Assembly: GCA_026003015.1 (NCBI GenBank)
Contig: BPGL01000004.1
Coordinates: 1 to 64,000 of the forward strand
Length of the DNA stretch: 64,000 nucleotides
Direction of reading: 5' to 3'
Origin: Actinomycetota bacterium
Lineage (GTDB): Bacteria > Actinomycetota > UBA4738 > HRBIN12
Shown here: positions 8,775 through 16,849 of the stretch, in pieces
Layout: each line of letters begins with the position of its first letter
Position numbering within the stretch: the first letter of the stretch is position 1
Made by a program: the position numbers and the translations under genes
The notes under the pieces: generated by a model
Seen by the model: only the letters and a program-made list of their open reading frames with translations
Databases searched by the model: none
Told to the model about the DNA's origin: nothing

Positions 8775-9590
8775 ATGGGCCCGGAGCTCGTGCTCGAGCG
8801 CCTTCGGGGGGCGCGCAACGCCGACGGCGGGTACGGGCCGAGCCCCGGCGCACCGAGCGAGCCGGAGCCGACCGCCCTCGTCGCGATCGCGCTCGCCGAC
8901 AAGGGCGCGGCGCGCTGGCTCACGGCCCATCAGCGCGCCGACGGCTCCTTCGGGGTCGTCGACGGCCCCGTCCGCGATGAGGCCGCGACCGGGCTCGCGG
9001 CGGTGGCGATGCCCGCCGGGCCGGCGCGCGAGCGCGCGCTGGATCGGCTCGAGGTCGTGCGCGGCCGCCGGATCGGGTTCAACCCCGCCGTGCCCCACGA
9101 CGACCGCTACCGGGGCTGGCCCTGGACCGACGGGACCTTCGGGTGGGTCGAGCCCACGGCGCGCGCCCTGCTCGCGCTGCGGCGGTTCCGTCCCCGATCG
9201 CCGAGGATCGCCGAGGGGGTCGCCCTCCTGCGCGACCGCCGCTCGGTCGGGGGAGGGTGGAACTACGGCAACCGCGTGGTGCTCGGCGTCGAGCTGCCCC
9301 CGTTCGCGCACACGACCGCGGTCGCCCTCCTGGGGCTGCGCGGCCTCGACCCCCCGCTCGAGGCCGAGGGTCTGCGCGCGCTCGCCCGCCTGTGGCGCGA
9401 GGAGGACGGGGGTGTGCTCTCGGTGGCCACGGCGCTCGCGGCGTTCCGGGCGAGCGGTTGGCATGACGAGGTCGCCTCGGCGCGGGCTCGGTTGTCGGCG
9501 CTGCTGGATCGCTCCGAGCTCCAGGACACCGTTGCCGACGCCTGGGCGGCGATCGCGCTCGGCCCCGGGCTCGAACGGCTCGTCGGATGA
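8775..9590 (+). CDS. Prenyltransferase/squalene-cyclase-fold repeat protein
   Basis: About 271 residues with repeated helix-hairpin units of the alpha/alpha-toroid seen in squalene cyclases, prenyltransferase beta subunits and thioester proteins. The repeats are visible as NADGGYGPSPG, QRADGSFGVVDG, WPWTDGTFGWVEPTARALLAL and GGGWNYGNRV. No complete DxDD cyclase motif was found, so the catalytic role is doubtful and a binding or scaffold role is possible. It has no signal peptide. The stop overlaps the ATG of the DUF362 gene (ATGA), so the two proteins are made together and probably act together. I do not know the function. Confidence 0.7.
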   Translation: MGPELVLERLRGARNADGGYGPSPGAPSEPEPTALVAIALADKGAARWLTAHQRADGSFGVVDGPVRDEAATGLAAVAMPAGPARERALDRLEVVRGRRIGFNPAVPHDDRYRGWPWTDGTFGWVEPTARALLALRRFRPRSPRIAEGVALLRDRRSVGGGWNYGNRVVLGVELPPFAHTTAVALLGLRGLDPPLEAEGLRALARLWREEDGGVLSVATALAAFRASGWHDEVASARARLSALLDRSELQDTVADAWAAIALGPGLERLVG

Positions 9591-10616
9591 GACCCCGGAC
9601 GCTGGACCGCCGCACGTTCCTGCGTGCCGCCGGCGCGGTCGCCGTCGCCGGCGGCGCCGCCGGGGCGGGGCTGCGCCTGCGCGAGCTCGTCCGGCCCGAG
9701 GCTCGGCCGTGGGACCCCGCGCGCTTCCCGCCGCCGGGGACCGCTCGCGTCGCGGTTCTGGCGGCCCCCCCGCTACGGGCCGGGGCTCGACGGCCTCCTC
9801 GTGGACGGTCTGCGAGCCATCGAGGCTCGGGTCTCGGGGGCGCGCGTGCTCCTCAAGCCGAACTTCGTCGAGTACGACCCGGGCCGCCCGATCACCACCG
9901 ACCCCCGCCTGGTCGCGGCGTCGGTCCTGGCGCTCCGGCGCCTGGGTGCGGCGGAGGTCGTCGTCGGCGAGGCGCCCGGGCATCGCCGCGACCTGCAGGA
10001 CGTGGTCTCGCGCTCGGGCCTGCTCGAGGCGCTCGGCGCCGTCGACGCTCGCTTCATCGATCTGAACACCGAGCCGGTTCGGCGGGTCGAGCCCGGGTCG
10101 TGGTACACGCGCCTCGGCGAGCTGTGGCTCCCGGCGAGCGTCGCCGACGCGGACGTCGTGGTCTCGATGCCGAAGCTCAAGACCCACCACTGGGCGGGCG
10201 TCACCCTGTCGCTCAAGAACTGCTTCGGGTGTCTGCCGGGCCGCATCTACGGGTGGCCCAAGAACGTCTTGCACTGGATGGGGATCGAGCCCTCGATCCT
10301 CGACGTGGCCGCGGCGGTGCGACCAACGTACGCGATCGTCGACGGGATCGTCGGGATGGAGGGCAACGGGCCGATCTCTGGGTCGGCGGTCCCGGCCGGG
10401 GTGCTCGTCGTCGGGGACGACCCTGTGGCCACCGACGTCGTGGCGGCCGGCCTCATGGGCGTCGACGCGCGCGACGTCGCCTACCTGGTCGAGGCCGGCC
10501 GGTTCCTCGGCCAGGCCGACCCCGAGCGGATCGAGCAGCGCGGCGAAGAGCCGGCGCGCCTGGCCCGTGCCTTCGCGCCCGCGCCCACCGCGTCGACGGC
10601 CGGGCGCACCGGCTGA
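9587..10616 (+). CDS. DUF362 domain protein with Tat signal (one frameshift)
   Basis: The N-terminus DRRTFLRAAGAVAVAGGAAGAG is a twin-arginine export signal. The frame changes in a 7-C run at 9765-9771, and the protein then continues with YGPGLDGLLVDGLRAIE. DUF362 hallmarks follow: VLLKPNFVEYDPGRPITTDPRLV, VVVGEAPGH, VVSMPKLKTHHWAGVTLSLKNCFGCLPG and DGIVGMEGNGPISG. The joined product is about 342 residues. DUF362 proteins are often linked with iron-sulfur proteins, and the CFGC pair might bind metal, but no function is established here. It is translationally coupled to the toroid protein before it. Confidence 0.78.
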
Positions 10617-10654
10617 GTCGGCCCTCCGGGCTCGGGCGAGGTCGCTTCGGGGCC

Positions 10655-12625
10655 TCAGGCGAGGTCGCGCGGGACGCTCCGCTCCCACCGGCGGGTCGCG
10701 ACCGAGCGGCCGTCCTCCCACACCTCGAGCTCGAGCTCGAGGTGCCACCGATCGCCCGTGGTGCGCAGGGTCCCGCGGGACTCGGTCGCCACGCGCACCT
10801 GCGGCCATGCGAGCTCGTAGCGGACGACCCCGCTGGCCCGGGCCCGCCCGGGATCGTCGATCGACACGGCGATCTCGCCCCGGTAGCGGTCGAGGAGCTC
10901 GAGCCCCCTCGCGCCGGCGCCGCGGACCCCACCGTGGTCGATCCGCACCCGCCGCTCGCGCCCGACGACGTCCTCGACCACCTCCCAGGCGACCCGCTCG
11001 GGCCGGTGCGGCTCCGGCTCGCCGGGGGCGAAGACGGGCGGCTCCTCGATCGGGCAGGGTCCGACGAGGGTCGGCAGGACGAGCGCCGAGGCGCCGCGGT
11101 CGACCGTGAGCGATCCCGCGGCCGGCGGCGGCCAGCTCGACGGGAAATCGGCGCCCGCGACCGCCAGGCGGACGCGATGTCCCGGTTCCCAGACCCACGA
11201 CGTCGCGTCGAGCTCGACCTCGACGCGCACCGGCGCGCCCGGTTCGAGCGGGCGCGGCTCGGCGTGGCCCTCGCGGTGCGTGAGGTTCACGATCCCTCGC
11301 GTGACCAGGGCCGACCGCCCGTCGGGGAAGACGTCGCAGAGCTTGGCCGACACGAACGCGACCGGCTCGGTGGAGGCAACGACGAGCTCGAGGCGGGGAT
11401 GGCCGAGGATCTCCAGGGGCTCGGCGAGCGGCGCCCAGTCGTAGACCAGCGAGAACGCCTCGTCGGGGCGCTGGTCCCACGGTTCGCCGAACGGCAGGTC
11501 GGCCGCGCACCAGATCGAACCGGTCGTGCCGACGTCGCCGCGGACCTCGAGCCGGTCGGGGCCGTGGGGCCCAGCGTCGACGCCGGCCGCCCGCGCCGAC
11601 GCCGACGCGAGCGGGCGACGGTCCTCGCGCAGGCGCTCCGGGGGCCACGTCGGCTCGAACCGCCACGATCCCTCGTAGGCGTCCAGATCGGCCCGGGGGG
11701 GCGTCGAGCGCCGGACGAACACCACGATCGGCGGCTCCCGGTCGACCCCGTTGTCGTCACCGCGCAGCCAACGGTGCCACCAGCGGATCATCTCGGGGAC
11801 GTGATCGATCCGCGGGCCCGGCATCGACAGCCTCGGGCTCATGTGGCTCCACGGCCCGAAGAGCAGTCGTTTGGGCGCCCGCAGCCGCTCGAACCCGCGG
11901 AACGCCATGTTGTGGTAGCCGTCGGCATGGCCGGCGATGATCATCGTCGCGGCCCGGATCTCCTCGTAGCCGTCGAACCAGACCGAGCCGTGGCGCCAGT
12001 AGTCGTCCTCGCGCTGGTGCTCGAGCCAGGCGAGGAACCAGGGCTCGGTGGTCTCGATCCGCCGCCGCCAGGCCTCCCGCCACCCGTCGCCGTAGACGCT
12101 CGGGACCGGCGGCAGCGCGTTCATCGCGACCATGAGCAGCGGGTAGTCGAGGAAGTCGATCCCGCGACGCACGCCGCCGCCGTAGTGGACGTCGTCGGTG
12201 TAGCGCCGATCGGTCGCGTAGATCGGGATGATCGCGCGCAGCGCCGGCGGTCGCAGGGCGGCGACCTGCAGGGAGTTGAAGCCGGAGTAGGAGGTCCCGA
12301 ACATCCCGACGCTGCCCGTCGACCAGTCCTGGTCGGCCAGCCAGGCGATCGTGCGCAGGTGGTCTTCCAGTTCGCGCGCGGTGTACTCGTCGCGGGCGAC
12401 CCCCTCGCTCGACCCGGTCCCGCGCACGTCGGCGCGGCACACGGCGAGGTCGCCCTCGTCGCACAGCCGCCGGTACAGCGCCGTGGCGTCGCTCACGTCG
12501 TCCTTGCGGTAGGGGCGCGCCTCGAACACGACCGGCCACGGGGGGTCCGAGCGGTCGGGCAGGTGCAGCGTGATCGCGATGCGAACGCCGTCGTCCATCG
12601 TGAGGAACGTGTGCTCGTCGGACAT
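10655..12625 (-). CDS. CocE/NonD-family hydrolase (peptidase S15 fold)
   Basis: 656-residue alpha/beta-hydrolase with the C-terminal jelly-roll typical of CocE esterases and X-Pro dipeptidyl peptidases. The nucleophile elbow is MFGTSYSGF, the acid probably Asp in IIAGHADGYHN, and the base His in LFGPWSHMSP. The N-terminus (DGVRIAITLHLPD, FEARPYRKDD) matches the family, and the C-terminal domain runs from about residue 330 to the end. No signal peptide is seen, so it acts in the cytoplasm. It lies 12 bases after the permease stop at 12638, so it is the third gene of a permease operon. The imported ligand may therefore be an ester or amide that this enzyme opens. Confidence 0.85.
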   Translation of the reverse strand: MSDEHTFLTMDDGVRIAITLHLPDRSDPPWPVVFEARPYRKDDVSDATALYRRLCDEGDLAVCRADVRGTGSSEGVARDEYTARELEDHLRTIAWLADQDWSTGSVGMFGTSYSGFNSLQVAALRPPALRAIIPIYATDRRYTDDVHYGGGVRRGIDFLDYPLLMVAMNALPPVPSVYGDGWREAWRRRIETTEPWFLAWLEHQREDDYWRHGSVWFDGYEEIRAATMIIAGHADGYHNMAFRGFERLRAPKRLLFGPWSHMSPRLSMPGPRIDHVPEMIRWWHRWLRGDDNGVDREPPIVVFVRRSTPPRADLDAYEGSWRFEPTWPPERLREDRRPLASASARAAGVDAGPHGPDRLEVRGDVGTTGSIWCAADLPFGEPWDQRPDEAFSLVYDWAPLAEPLEILGHPRLELVVASTEPVAFVSAKLCDVFPDGRSALVTRGIVNLTHREGHAEPRPLEPGAPVRVEVELDATSWVWEPGHRVRLAVAGADFPSSWPPPAAGSLTVDRGASALVLPTLVGPCPIEEPPVFAPGEPEPHRPERVAWEVVEDVVGRERRVRIDHGGVRGAGARGLELLDRYRGEIAVSIDDPGRARASGVVRYELAWPQVRVATESRGTLRTTGDRWHLELELEVWEDGRSVATRRWERSVPRDLA

Positions 12626-12637
12626 CGTGGGCTCCCG

Positions 12638-13546
12638 TTACAGGCGCAGGCTCGCGACGTCGGCGGGCTCGGCCTCGATCCCGCGGCGGCGGGCGAGCCG
12701 CGACATCCCCGCGGCGCCGAGGCCGAGCGCGCCGAGCGAGATCGCGAGCATCAGGGTCGCGGTGGCGTTCAGCGCCGGGTTCGGGGCGGTGCGGCCGGCG
12801 CTGTAGATGAGCATCGGGACGGTCTGGGTGCGCAGATCGGTGGCGAGGAACTGGCTCGTCACGAAGTCGTCGATCGACAGGGCGAAGACGATCGAGAAGG
12901 CCGCGAAGATCGCCGGCGACAGGACCGGGAGCAACGCCCGTCGAAGGGCGTCGAGCGGCGGCGCCCCGAGGTCCATCGCGGCCTCCTCGAGCTCCGAGCC
13001 CACCCCGAAGATCCGCCCGCGGAGCACGACGACCACGTAGGGGATCGACCAGGTCACGTGCCCCGCGATCTGGCCGAGCGTGCCCGGCCGAGGCAACGGG
13101 TAGAGGAACACGAGCGTGAAGAACAGCCCCGTCGCCAAGACGATCTCCGGGGTCACGAGGGGGAGCAGCATGAGGAAGTTCGCGGCGCCCGAGCCTCGTC
13201 CTCGCCACCGAGCGAGCCCGAGCGCGAGCGCCACTCCGATCGGCGTGGCGATCGCCATCGTCGCGAGGGCGAGGACCAGGCTCTGGCGGATCGCGGAGGT
13301 GAGCGTCGGGTCGTGCAGCACCGACAGGTCCGGGTCGCCGACCCACCACCGCAGGGACCAGCCCTGCCACACGCTCCTGGAGCGCCCGGCGTTGAAGGAG
13401 AAGCCGATCGCGATGACGACCGGGACGATCGCCCAGGCGAGGTAGCACCAGGTCCACAGGGCGAGGAGCCGGTGGCGTCGCCAGGGGTTCGCGATCCAGG
13501 TTCGAAGGGACGTGGAGCCGCGGCTGGGCAGGGCGATCGCGCTCAC
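12638..13546 (-). CDS. ABC transporter permease, PotC-like
   Basis: 302-residue inner-membrane permease of the second polyamine-type importer. The GTG start at 13546 overlaps the previous stop (GTGA); longer readings run into the shadow of the other permease. It has about six membrane helices (VPVVIAIGFSFNAG, SLVLALATMAIATPIGVALAL, IVLATGLFFTLVFLYPL), an EAA loop (LEEAAMDLGAPPLDALRR) and FALSIDDFVTSQFLA, the PotC-type motif near the C-terminus. Unlike the first importer, this gene is intact. It is co-transcribed with the PotB-like gene upstream and the CocE hydrolase downstream. Confidence 0.87.
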   Translation of the reverse strand: MSAIALPSRGSTSLRTWIANPWRRHRLLALWTWCYLAWAIVPVVIAIGFSFNAGRSRSVWQGWSLRWWVGDPDLSVLHDPTLTSAIRQSLVLALATMAIATPIGVALALGLARWRGRGSGAANFLMLLPLVTPEIVLATGLFFTLVFLYPLPRPGTLGQIAGHVTWSIPYVVVVLRGRIFGVGSELEEAAMDLGAPPLDALRRALLPVLSPAIFAAFSIVFALSIDDFVTSQFLATDLRTQTVPMLIYSAGRTAPNPALNATATLMLAISLGALGLGAAGMSRLARRRGIEAEPADVASLRL

Positions 13547-14499
13547 GCTCCGGCCGCCTCTCGGGTCGTGCGTGCCGTGGACACGATGTAGTACAGGGTG
13601 AGGACCGACACGAACAGCGCCAGGAGCGTGACGAGCGCCGCGCCCCGAGCCTGCGCGTAGCCGAACGTCGTCTCGAACAGCAGCGACTGGACCGCGTTGC
13701 CGATCATCGCCGTGTCCGGACGCCCCCCCGACAGCAGGTAGGCGGTGTAGAAGTCGCCGAACATCGGCAGCATGATGATCGCCACCCCCGCCAGGATCCC
13801 TTGCTTGGACAGCGGGAGCGTGACGCGCACGAAGGTCCCGAACGAGCTCGCCCCCAGGTCCCACGCCGCCTCGAGCATCGCGTCGGAGATCCGGTCGAGC
13901 GCCGCGTACAGCGGCAGGATCAGGAACGGAACGTAGCCGTAGACCAGGCCGAGGATCACGGTGACGCTCTTGCCTTCGAGCCAGGGGTAGGGTTCCTGCA
14001 GGATCCCGAGGAAGACGAGGATCCGGTTCACGAGGCCCTCGTCGTTGAGCAGGCCGACCCACGCGAGCATCCGCATCAGGTAGCTGATCCAGAACGGCAG
14101 CACGAGGAGCACGAGCGCGACCGTGCGCCGACGCCCCCGCAGCCGGGCGACGTGGTAGGCGACCGGGTAGCCGATCACGAGGCACAGCAGGACCGCCGCG
14201 GCGACGTAGCGGAGCGTGCGCAGGAGCACGACGTGGTAGACGCCGTCGGGCGCGAGGAGCTGCTCGAGCACGTAGCGGAACGACGCCCGATCCCACCAGG
14301 CGGGGTTCCACTGGGGCACCGCCGTGCCGGTGGCGGGGTCGAGCGATCCGCCGGCCATGGACACGATCGCGTAGAAGGGGACGACGAACAGCGCGACGAG
14401 CCACACGAGGCCCGGGGTCGCGGCCCAGCGCCAGAACCCGCGCGGGTACAGGAAGGTCAGGGACCCCTCGGCGGGTCGGCGTCGGCGAGCCACGGCCAT
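13543..14499 (-). CDS. ABC transporter permease, PotB-like
   Basis: 318-residue permease. The ATG at 14499 gives MAVARRRRPAEGS followed by the first helix PGLVWLVALFVVPFYAIV. Diagnostic parts are LLVLPFWISYLMRMLAW, an EAA loop (MLEAAWDLGASSFGTFVRVTLPLS) and MFGDFYTAYLLSG. A TACCGT box nine bases before the ATG (minus strand, 14509-14514) suggests an almost leaderless transcript. It is divergent from the binding-protein gene at 14633. The importer still lacks a gene for its ATPase in this window. Confidence 0.87.
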   Translation of the reverse strand: MAVARRRRPAEGSLTFLYPRGFWRWAATPGLVWLVALFVVPFYAIVSMAGGSLDPATGTAVPQWNPAWWDRASFRYVLEQLLAPDGVYHVVLLRTLRYVAAAVLLCLVIGYPVAYHVARLRGRRRTVALVLLVLPFWISYLMRMLAWVGLLNDEGLVNRILVFLGILQEPYPWLEGKSVTVILGLVYGYVPFLILPLYAALDRISDAMLEAAWDLGASSFGTFVRVTLPLSKQGILAGVAIIMLPMFGDFYTAYLLSGGRPDTAMIGNAVQSLLFETTFGYAQARGAALVTLLALFVSVLTLYYIVSTARTTREAAGA

Positions 14500-14508
14500 G
14501 CCGCGCGG

Positions 14509-14514
14509 ACGGTA
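14509..14514 (-). promoter_or_regulatory. Putative -10 box (TACCGT) of the permease operon
   Basis: Read on the minus strand, TACCGT lies nine bases before ATG 14499. The same hexamer at the same distance precedes ppc (21819-21824), which makes chance less likely. Confidence 0.4.
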
Positions 14515-14572
14515 GCACCCGCCGCCGCGGCCGGGGCAGAACCGTCGGTCACCGCTCGCGGGCGTCGGCTCC

Positions 14573-14601
14573 TTGACAGGCCGCTGGGCCGCCGGTACAT
14601 C
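14573..14601 (+). promoter_or_regulatory. Putative promoter of the binding-protein gene (TTGACA-17-TACATC)
   Basis: A perfect -35 hexamer TTGACA at 14573-14578 is followed after 17 bases by TACATC at 14596-14601. Transcription would start near 14608 and give a leader of about 25 bases before ATG 14633. It lies in the divergent gap between binding protein and permeases. Confidence 0.5.
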
Positions 14602-14632
14602 GGCGGGGACCGGGTCCGCGAGGGGGTCCACG

Positions 14633-15892
14633 ATGGCGCATCCGAAGCAACCGCCCAACCCGTCGCGCCGCGAGTTCCTGAAGCGGGCGGCCGCGGCCGG
14701 CATCGGGCTACCGTCGCTGGCGGCGATCCTCGCCGCCTGCCGGGACAGCTCGTCCCCGGCCCCCGGACCGACCGGGGAGGCGCCCTCGGGCGTGATCGCG
14801 TCGCCGGATCGGCCCCTCGAGCTCCCGCTGTTCGACGACGTGCCCCCGATCGAGGACGGTCTTCCCCCCGAGCCGGGGCCGCTTCGGATCTTCAACTGGA
14901 ACGACTACATCTACAAGCGCGTCCTGAAGCGCTTCGAGCAGGACTACGGCGTCGAGATCGAGTTCACGCAGTTCACCGGCATGGCCGAGGCGATGAACAA
15001 GATCCAGAACGGCACGGTGCGCTGGGACCTGTTCTTCCCGACGATCGAGAACGTCCCCAAGCTCGTGTCGGCCAAGCGCGTGCGTCCCTGGAATCGGAGC
15101 TACATCCCGAACACCGCGAACGTCTGGTCCTCGCTGCTCGATCCCTGGTACGACCGGGGCGGTCGGTACACGCTGCCCTACCTCACCTGGAAGACGGGGA
15201 TCGGGTACCGGCGGGACTTCGTCGAGGACCCCGGCGCCTACGAGATGCCGTTCGACGTCTTCTGGGACGCCCGGTACGCGGGCAAGGTCGGCGTGCTCGA
15301 CGAGTACCGCGAGACGATCGGGATGGCGCTGCTGCGCAACGGCGGCACGGACTTCAACTCGACCGACCCCGACGAGGTCGCGGCCGCGGTCGACGCGCTC
15401 ATCGAACTCATCGACCTCGTGAACGTCGAGATCGGGCCGGGCGACTACCAGAAGCTCGCCGAGGGCACCTCGCACGTGCGTTACTCGTGGTCGGGCAACA
15501 TGAACTACGCGCGCTGGTACCTGCCGAAGGGCGTCGACACGGACGTGCTCGGCTTCTACTACCCGCCCGACGGCGGCTGGGAGGTCGCCAACGACACGAT
15601 CGTGCTGAACCGCGAGGCCGAGAACCCCGTGCTCGCCCACCTGTTCGTGAACTTCCTGATGGATCGGGAGCAGGCGCTGCTGAACTTCGGCTACGAGGGG
15701 TTCCAGCCGCCGCTCGTCGGGGTCGACCGCGCGACCTTCCTCGAGGCCGGCTACATCCCTGCGACCCTGGAGAGCACCCTCGTCACCGAGGAGGACTTCG
15801 AGCGGGGCCAGCCCGTCGTCCCCTTCACGCCCGCGGTCGACCAGGTCTGGCAGGACGAGTGGGCGCGGTTCAAGGCCGGCGTCGGGGGCTAG
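14633..15892 (+). CDS. Polyamine-type ABC transporter substrate-binding lipoprotein
   Basis: 419 residues. The N-terminus carries both a twin-arginine motif (RREFLKRAAAAGIG) and a lipobox-like LAAC, so it is probably exported folded and lipid-anchored. The mature part begins with LRIFNWNDYIYKRVLKRFEQDYG, the PotD/PotF signature (FNWxxYI), and continues with FTGMAEAMNKIQNG, VPYL-type LPYLTWKTGIGYR and RYSWSGNMNYA. Binding-pocket residues cannot be assigned safely, so spermidine, putrescine or another amine are all possible. It is divergent from its permeases, so one regulator could act on both from the 133-base gap. Confidence 0.88.
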   Translation: MAHPKQPPNPSRREFLKRAAAAGIGLPSLAAILAACRDSSSPAPGPTGEAPSGVIASPDRPLELPLFDDVPPIEDGLPPEPGPLRIFNWNDYIYKRVLKRFEQDYGVEIEFTQFTGMAEAMNKIQNGTVRWDLFFPTIENVPKLVSAKRVRPWNRSYIPNTANVWSSLLDPWYDRGGRYTLPYLTWKTGIGYRRDFVEDPGAYEMPFDVFWDARYAGKVGVLDEYRETIGMALLRNGGTDFNSTDPDEVAAAVDALIELIDLVNVEIGPGDYQKLAEGTSHVRYSWSGNMNYARWYLPKGVDTDVLGFYYPPDGGWEVANDTIVLNREAENPVLAHLFVNFLMDREQALLNFGYEGFQPPLVGVDRATFLEAGYIPATLESTLVTEEDFERGQPVVPFTPAVDQVWQDEWARFKAGVGG

Positions 15893-15946
15893 CCTTCCGG
15901 CGGCCGCGGCCCGGCGGCGGCAGCGCGAGGGGGCCGAACCCGAGGC

Positions 15947-16849
15947 TCACACGCTCAACGCTGGCACGGGGCCACCGGTCTCGCGCACGACCTCGGCGAT
16001 CGTCTCGCCGATCCGCGCGGGGTTGCGCACGACGCGGTGTCCGAGCGCCTCGATCGCGTCGAGCTTGGCCGCGGCCGTGTCGGCGTCGCCGGCGATCACC
16101 GCGCCGGCGTGGCCCATCCGCCGTCCCCTGGGGGCCGAGACGCCCGCGATGAAGCACACCAGGGGCTTCGTCAGGTACTGGGCGGCCCAGCGCGCCGCCT
16201 CGACTTCCTGCTGGCCTCCGATCTCGCCGATCATCACGACCACGTCGGTCTCGTCGTCGTTCGCGAAGGCCTGCAGCACGGTCTTGAAATCGGTGCCGTT
16301 GATGGGGTCGCCGCCGATCCCCACGCACGTCGACTGGCCCAGGCCCAGGGCCGTCATCTGGGAGACCGCCTCGTAGTTCAGCGTGCCGCTGCGCGAGACC
16401 ACTCCGACCCGTCCGCGCCGGTAGATGTGGGACGGCATGATCCCCACCTTGCACGCGCCGGGCGTGATGATCCCCGGCGAGTTCGGTCCGATGATCGTCG
16501 TCTGCCGGCCGGCGAGGTAGCGCTTGACCCGGATCATGTCCTGGACGGGCACGCCGTCGGCGATGATGACCGCCACCTCGACCCCGCACTCGACCGCCTC
16601 GTAGAGGGAATCGATCGCCGCCTGAGGAGGGACGAAGATGCCGCTCACGGTGGCGCCGGTCTTGCGGACCGCTTCCTCGACCGAGTCGAACACGGGCAGG
16701 CCCAGGTGCGTCGTGCCGCCCTTGCCCGGCGTGACGCCGCCAACGACCTGCGTTCCGTGGGCGATCGCGTCCTCGGCGTGGAAGGTCGCGTGCTGCCCCG
16801 TGAAGCCCTGGATGATGACCTTCGAGCTCGCGTCGACGAACACGCTCAC
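15947..16849 (-). CDS. mtkB: Malate-CoA ligase (malate thiokinase) beta subunit / SucD-like
   Basis: 300-residue NAD-fold CoA-ligase subunit. Visible features are the CoA-binding QGFTGQHATFH and VGGVTPGKGGTTHLG, IGPNSPGIITPG, VVSRSGTLNYEAV and the phospho-histidine motif GRRMGHAGAVIAG. E. coli SucD has Cys where this protein has Ser in GPNSPG. DMIRVKRYL resembles malate thiokinase more than SucD as I remember them. The GTG start at 16849 overlaps the stop of the alpha-type gene. The neighbours are malyl-CoA lyase and PEP carboxylase, the mtkA-mtkB-ppc-mcl set of the serine cycle, so I prefer malate over succinate as substrate. A TCA-cycle SucD remains the alternative. Confidence 0.62.
   Translation of the reverse strand: MSVFVDASSKVIIQGFTGQHATFHAEDAIAHGTQVVGGVTPGKGGTTHLGLPVFDSVEEAVRKTGATVSGIFVPPQAAIDSLYEAVECGVEVAVIIADGVPVQDMIRVKRYLAGRQTTIIGPNSPGIITPGACKVGIMPSHIYRRGRVGVVSRSGTLNYEAVSQMTALGLGQSTCVGIGGDPINGTDFKTVLQAFANDDETDVVVMIGEIGGQQEVEAARWAAQYLTKPLVCFIAGVSAPRGRRMGHAGAVIAGDADTAAAKLDAIEALGHRVVRNPARIGETIAEVVRETGGPVPALSV

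Noticed and set aside
7260..11666. Very long antisense open frames, e.g. a 1468-codon frame on the minus strand over the aldolase and DUF362 genes
   Set aside because: Such frames are normal in high-GC DNA. The translated text has low-complexity Arg/Pro/Ala strings and no family motifs, while the opposite strand holds clear genes.
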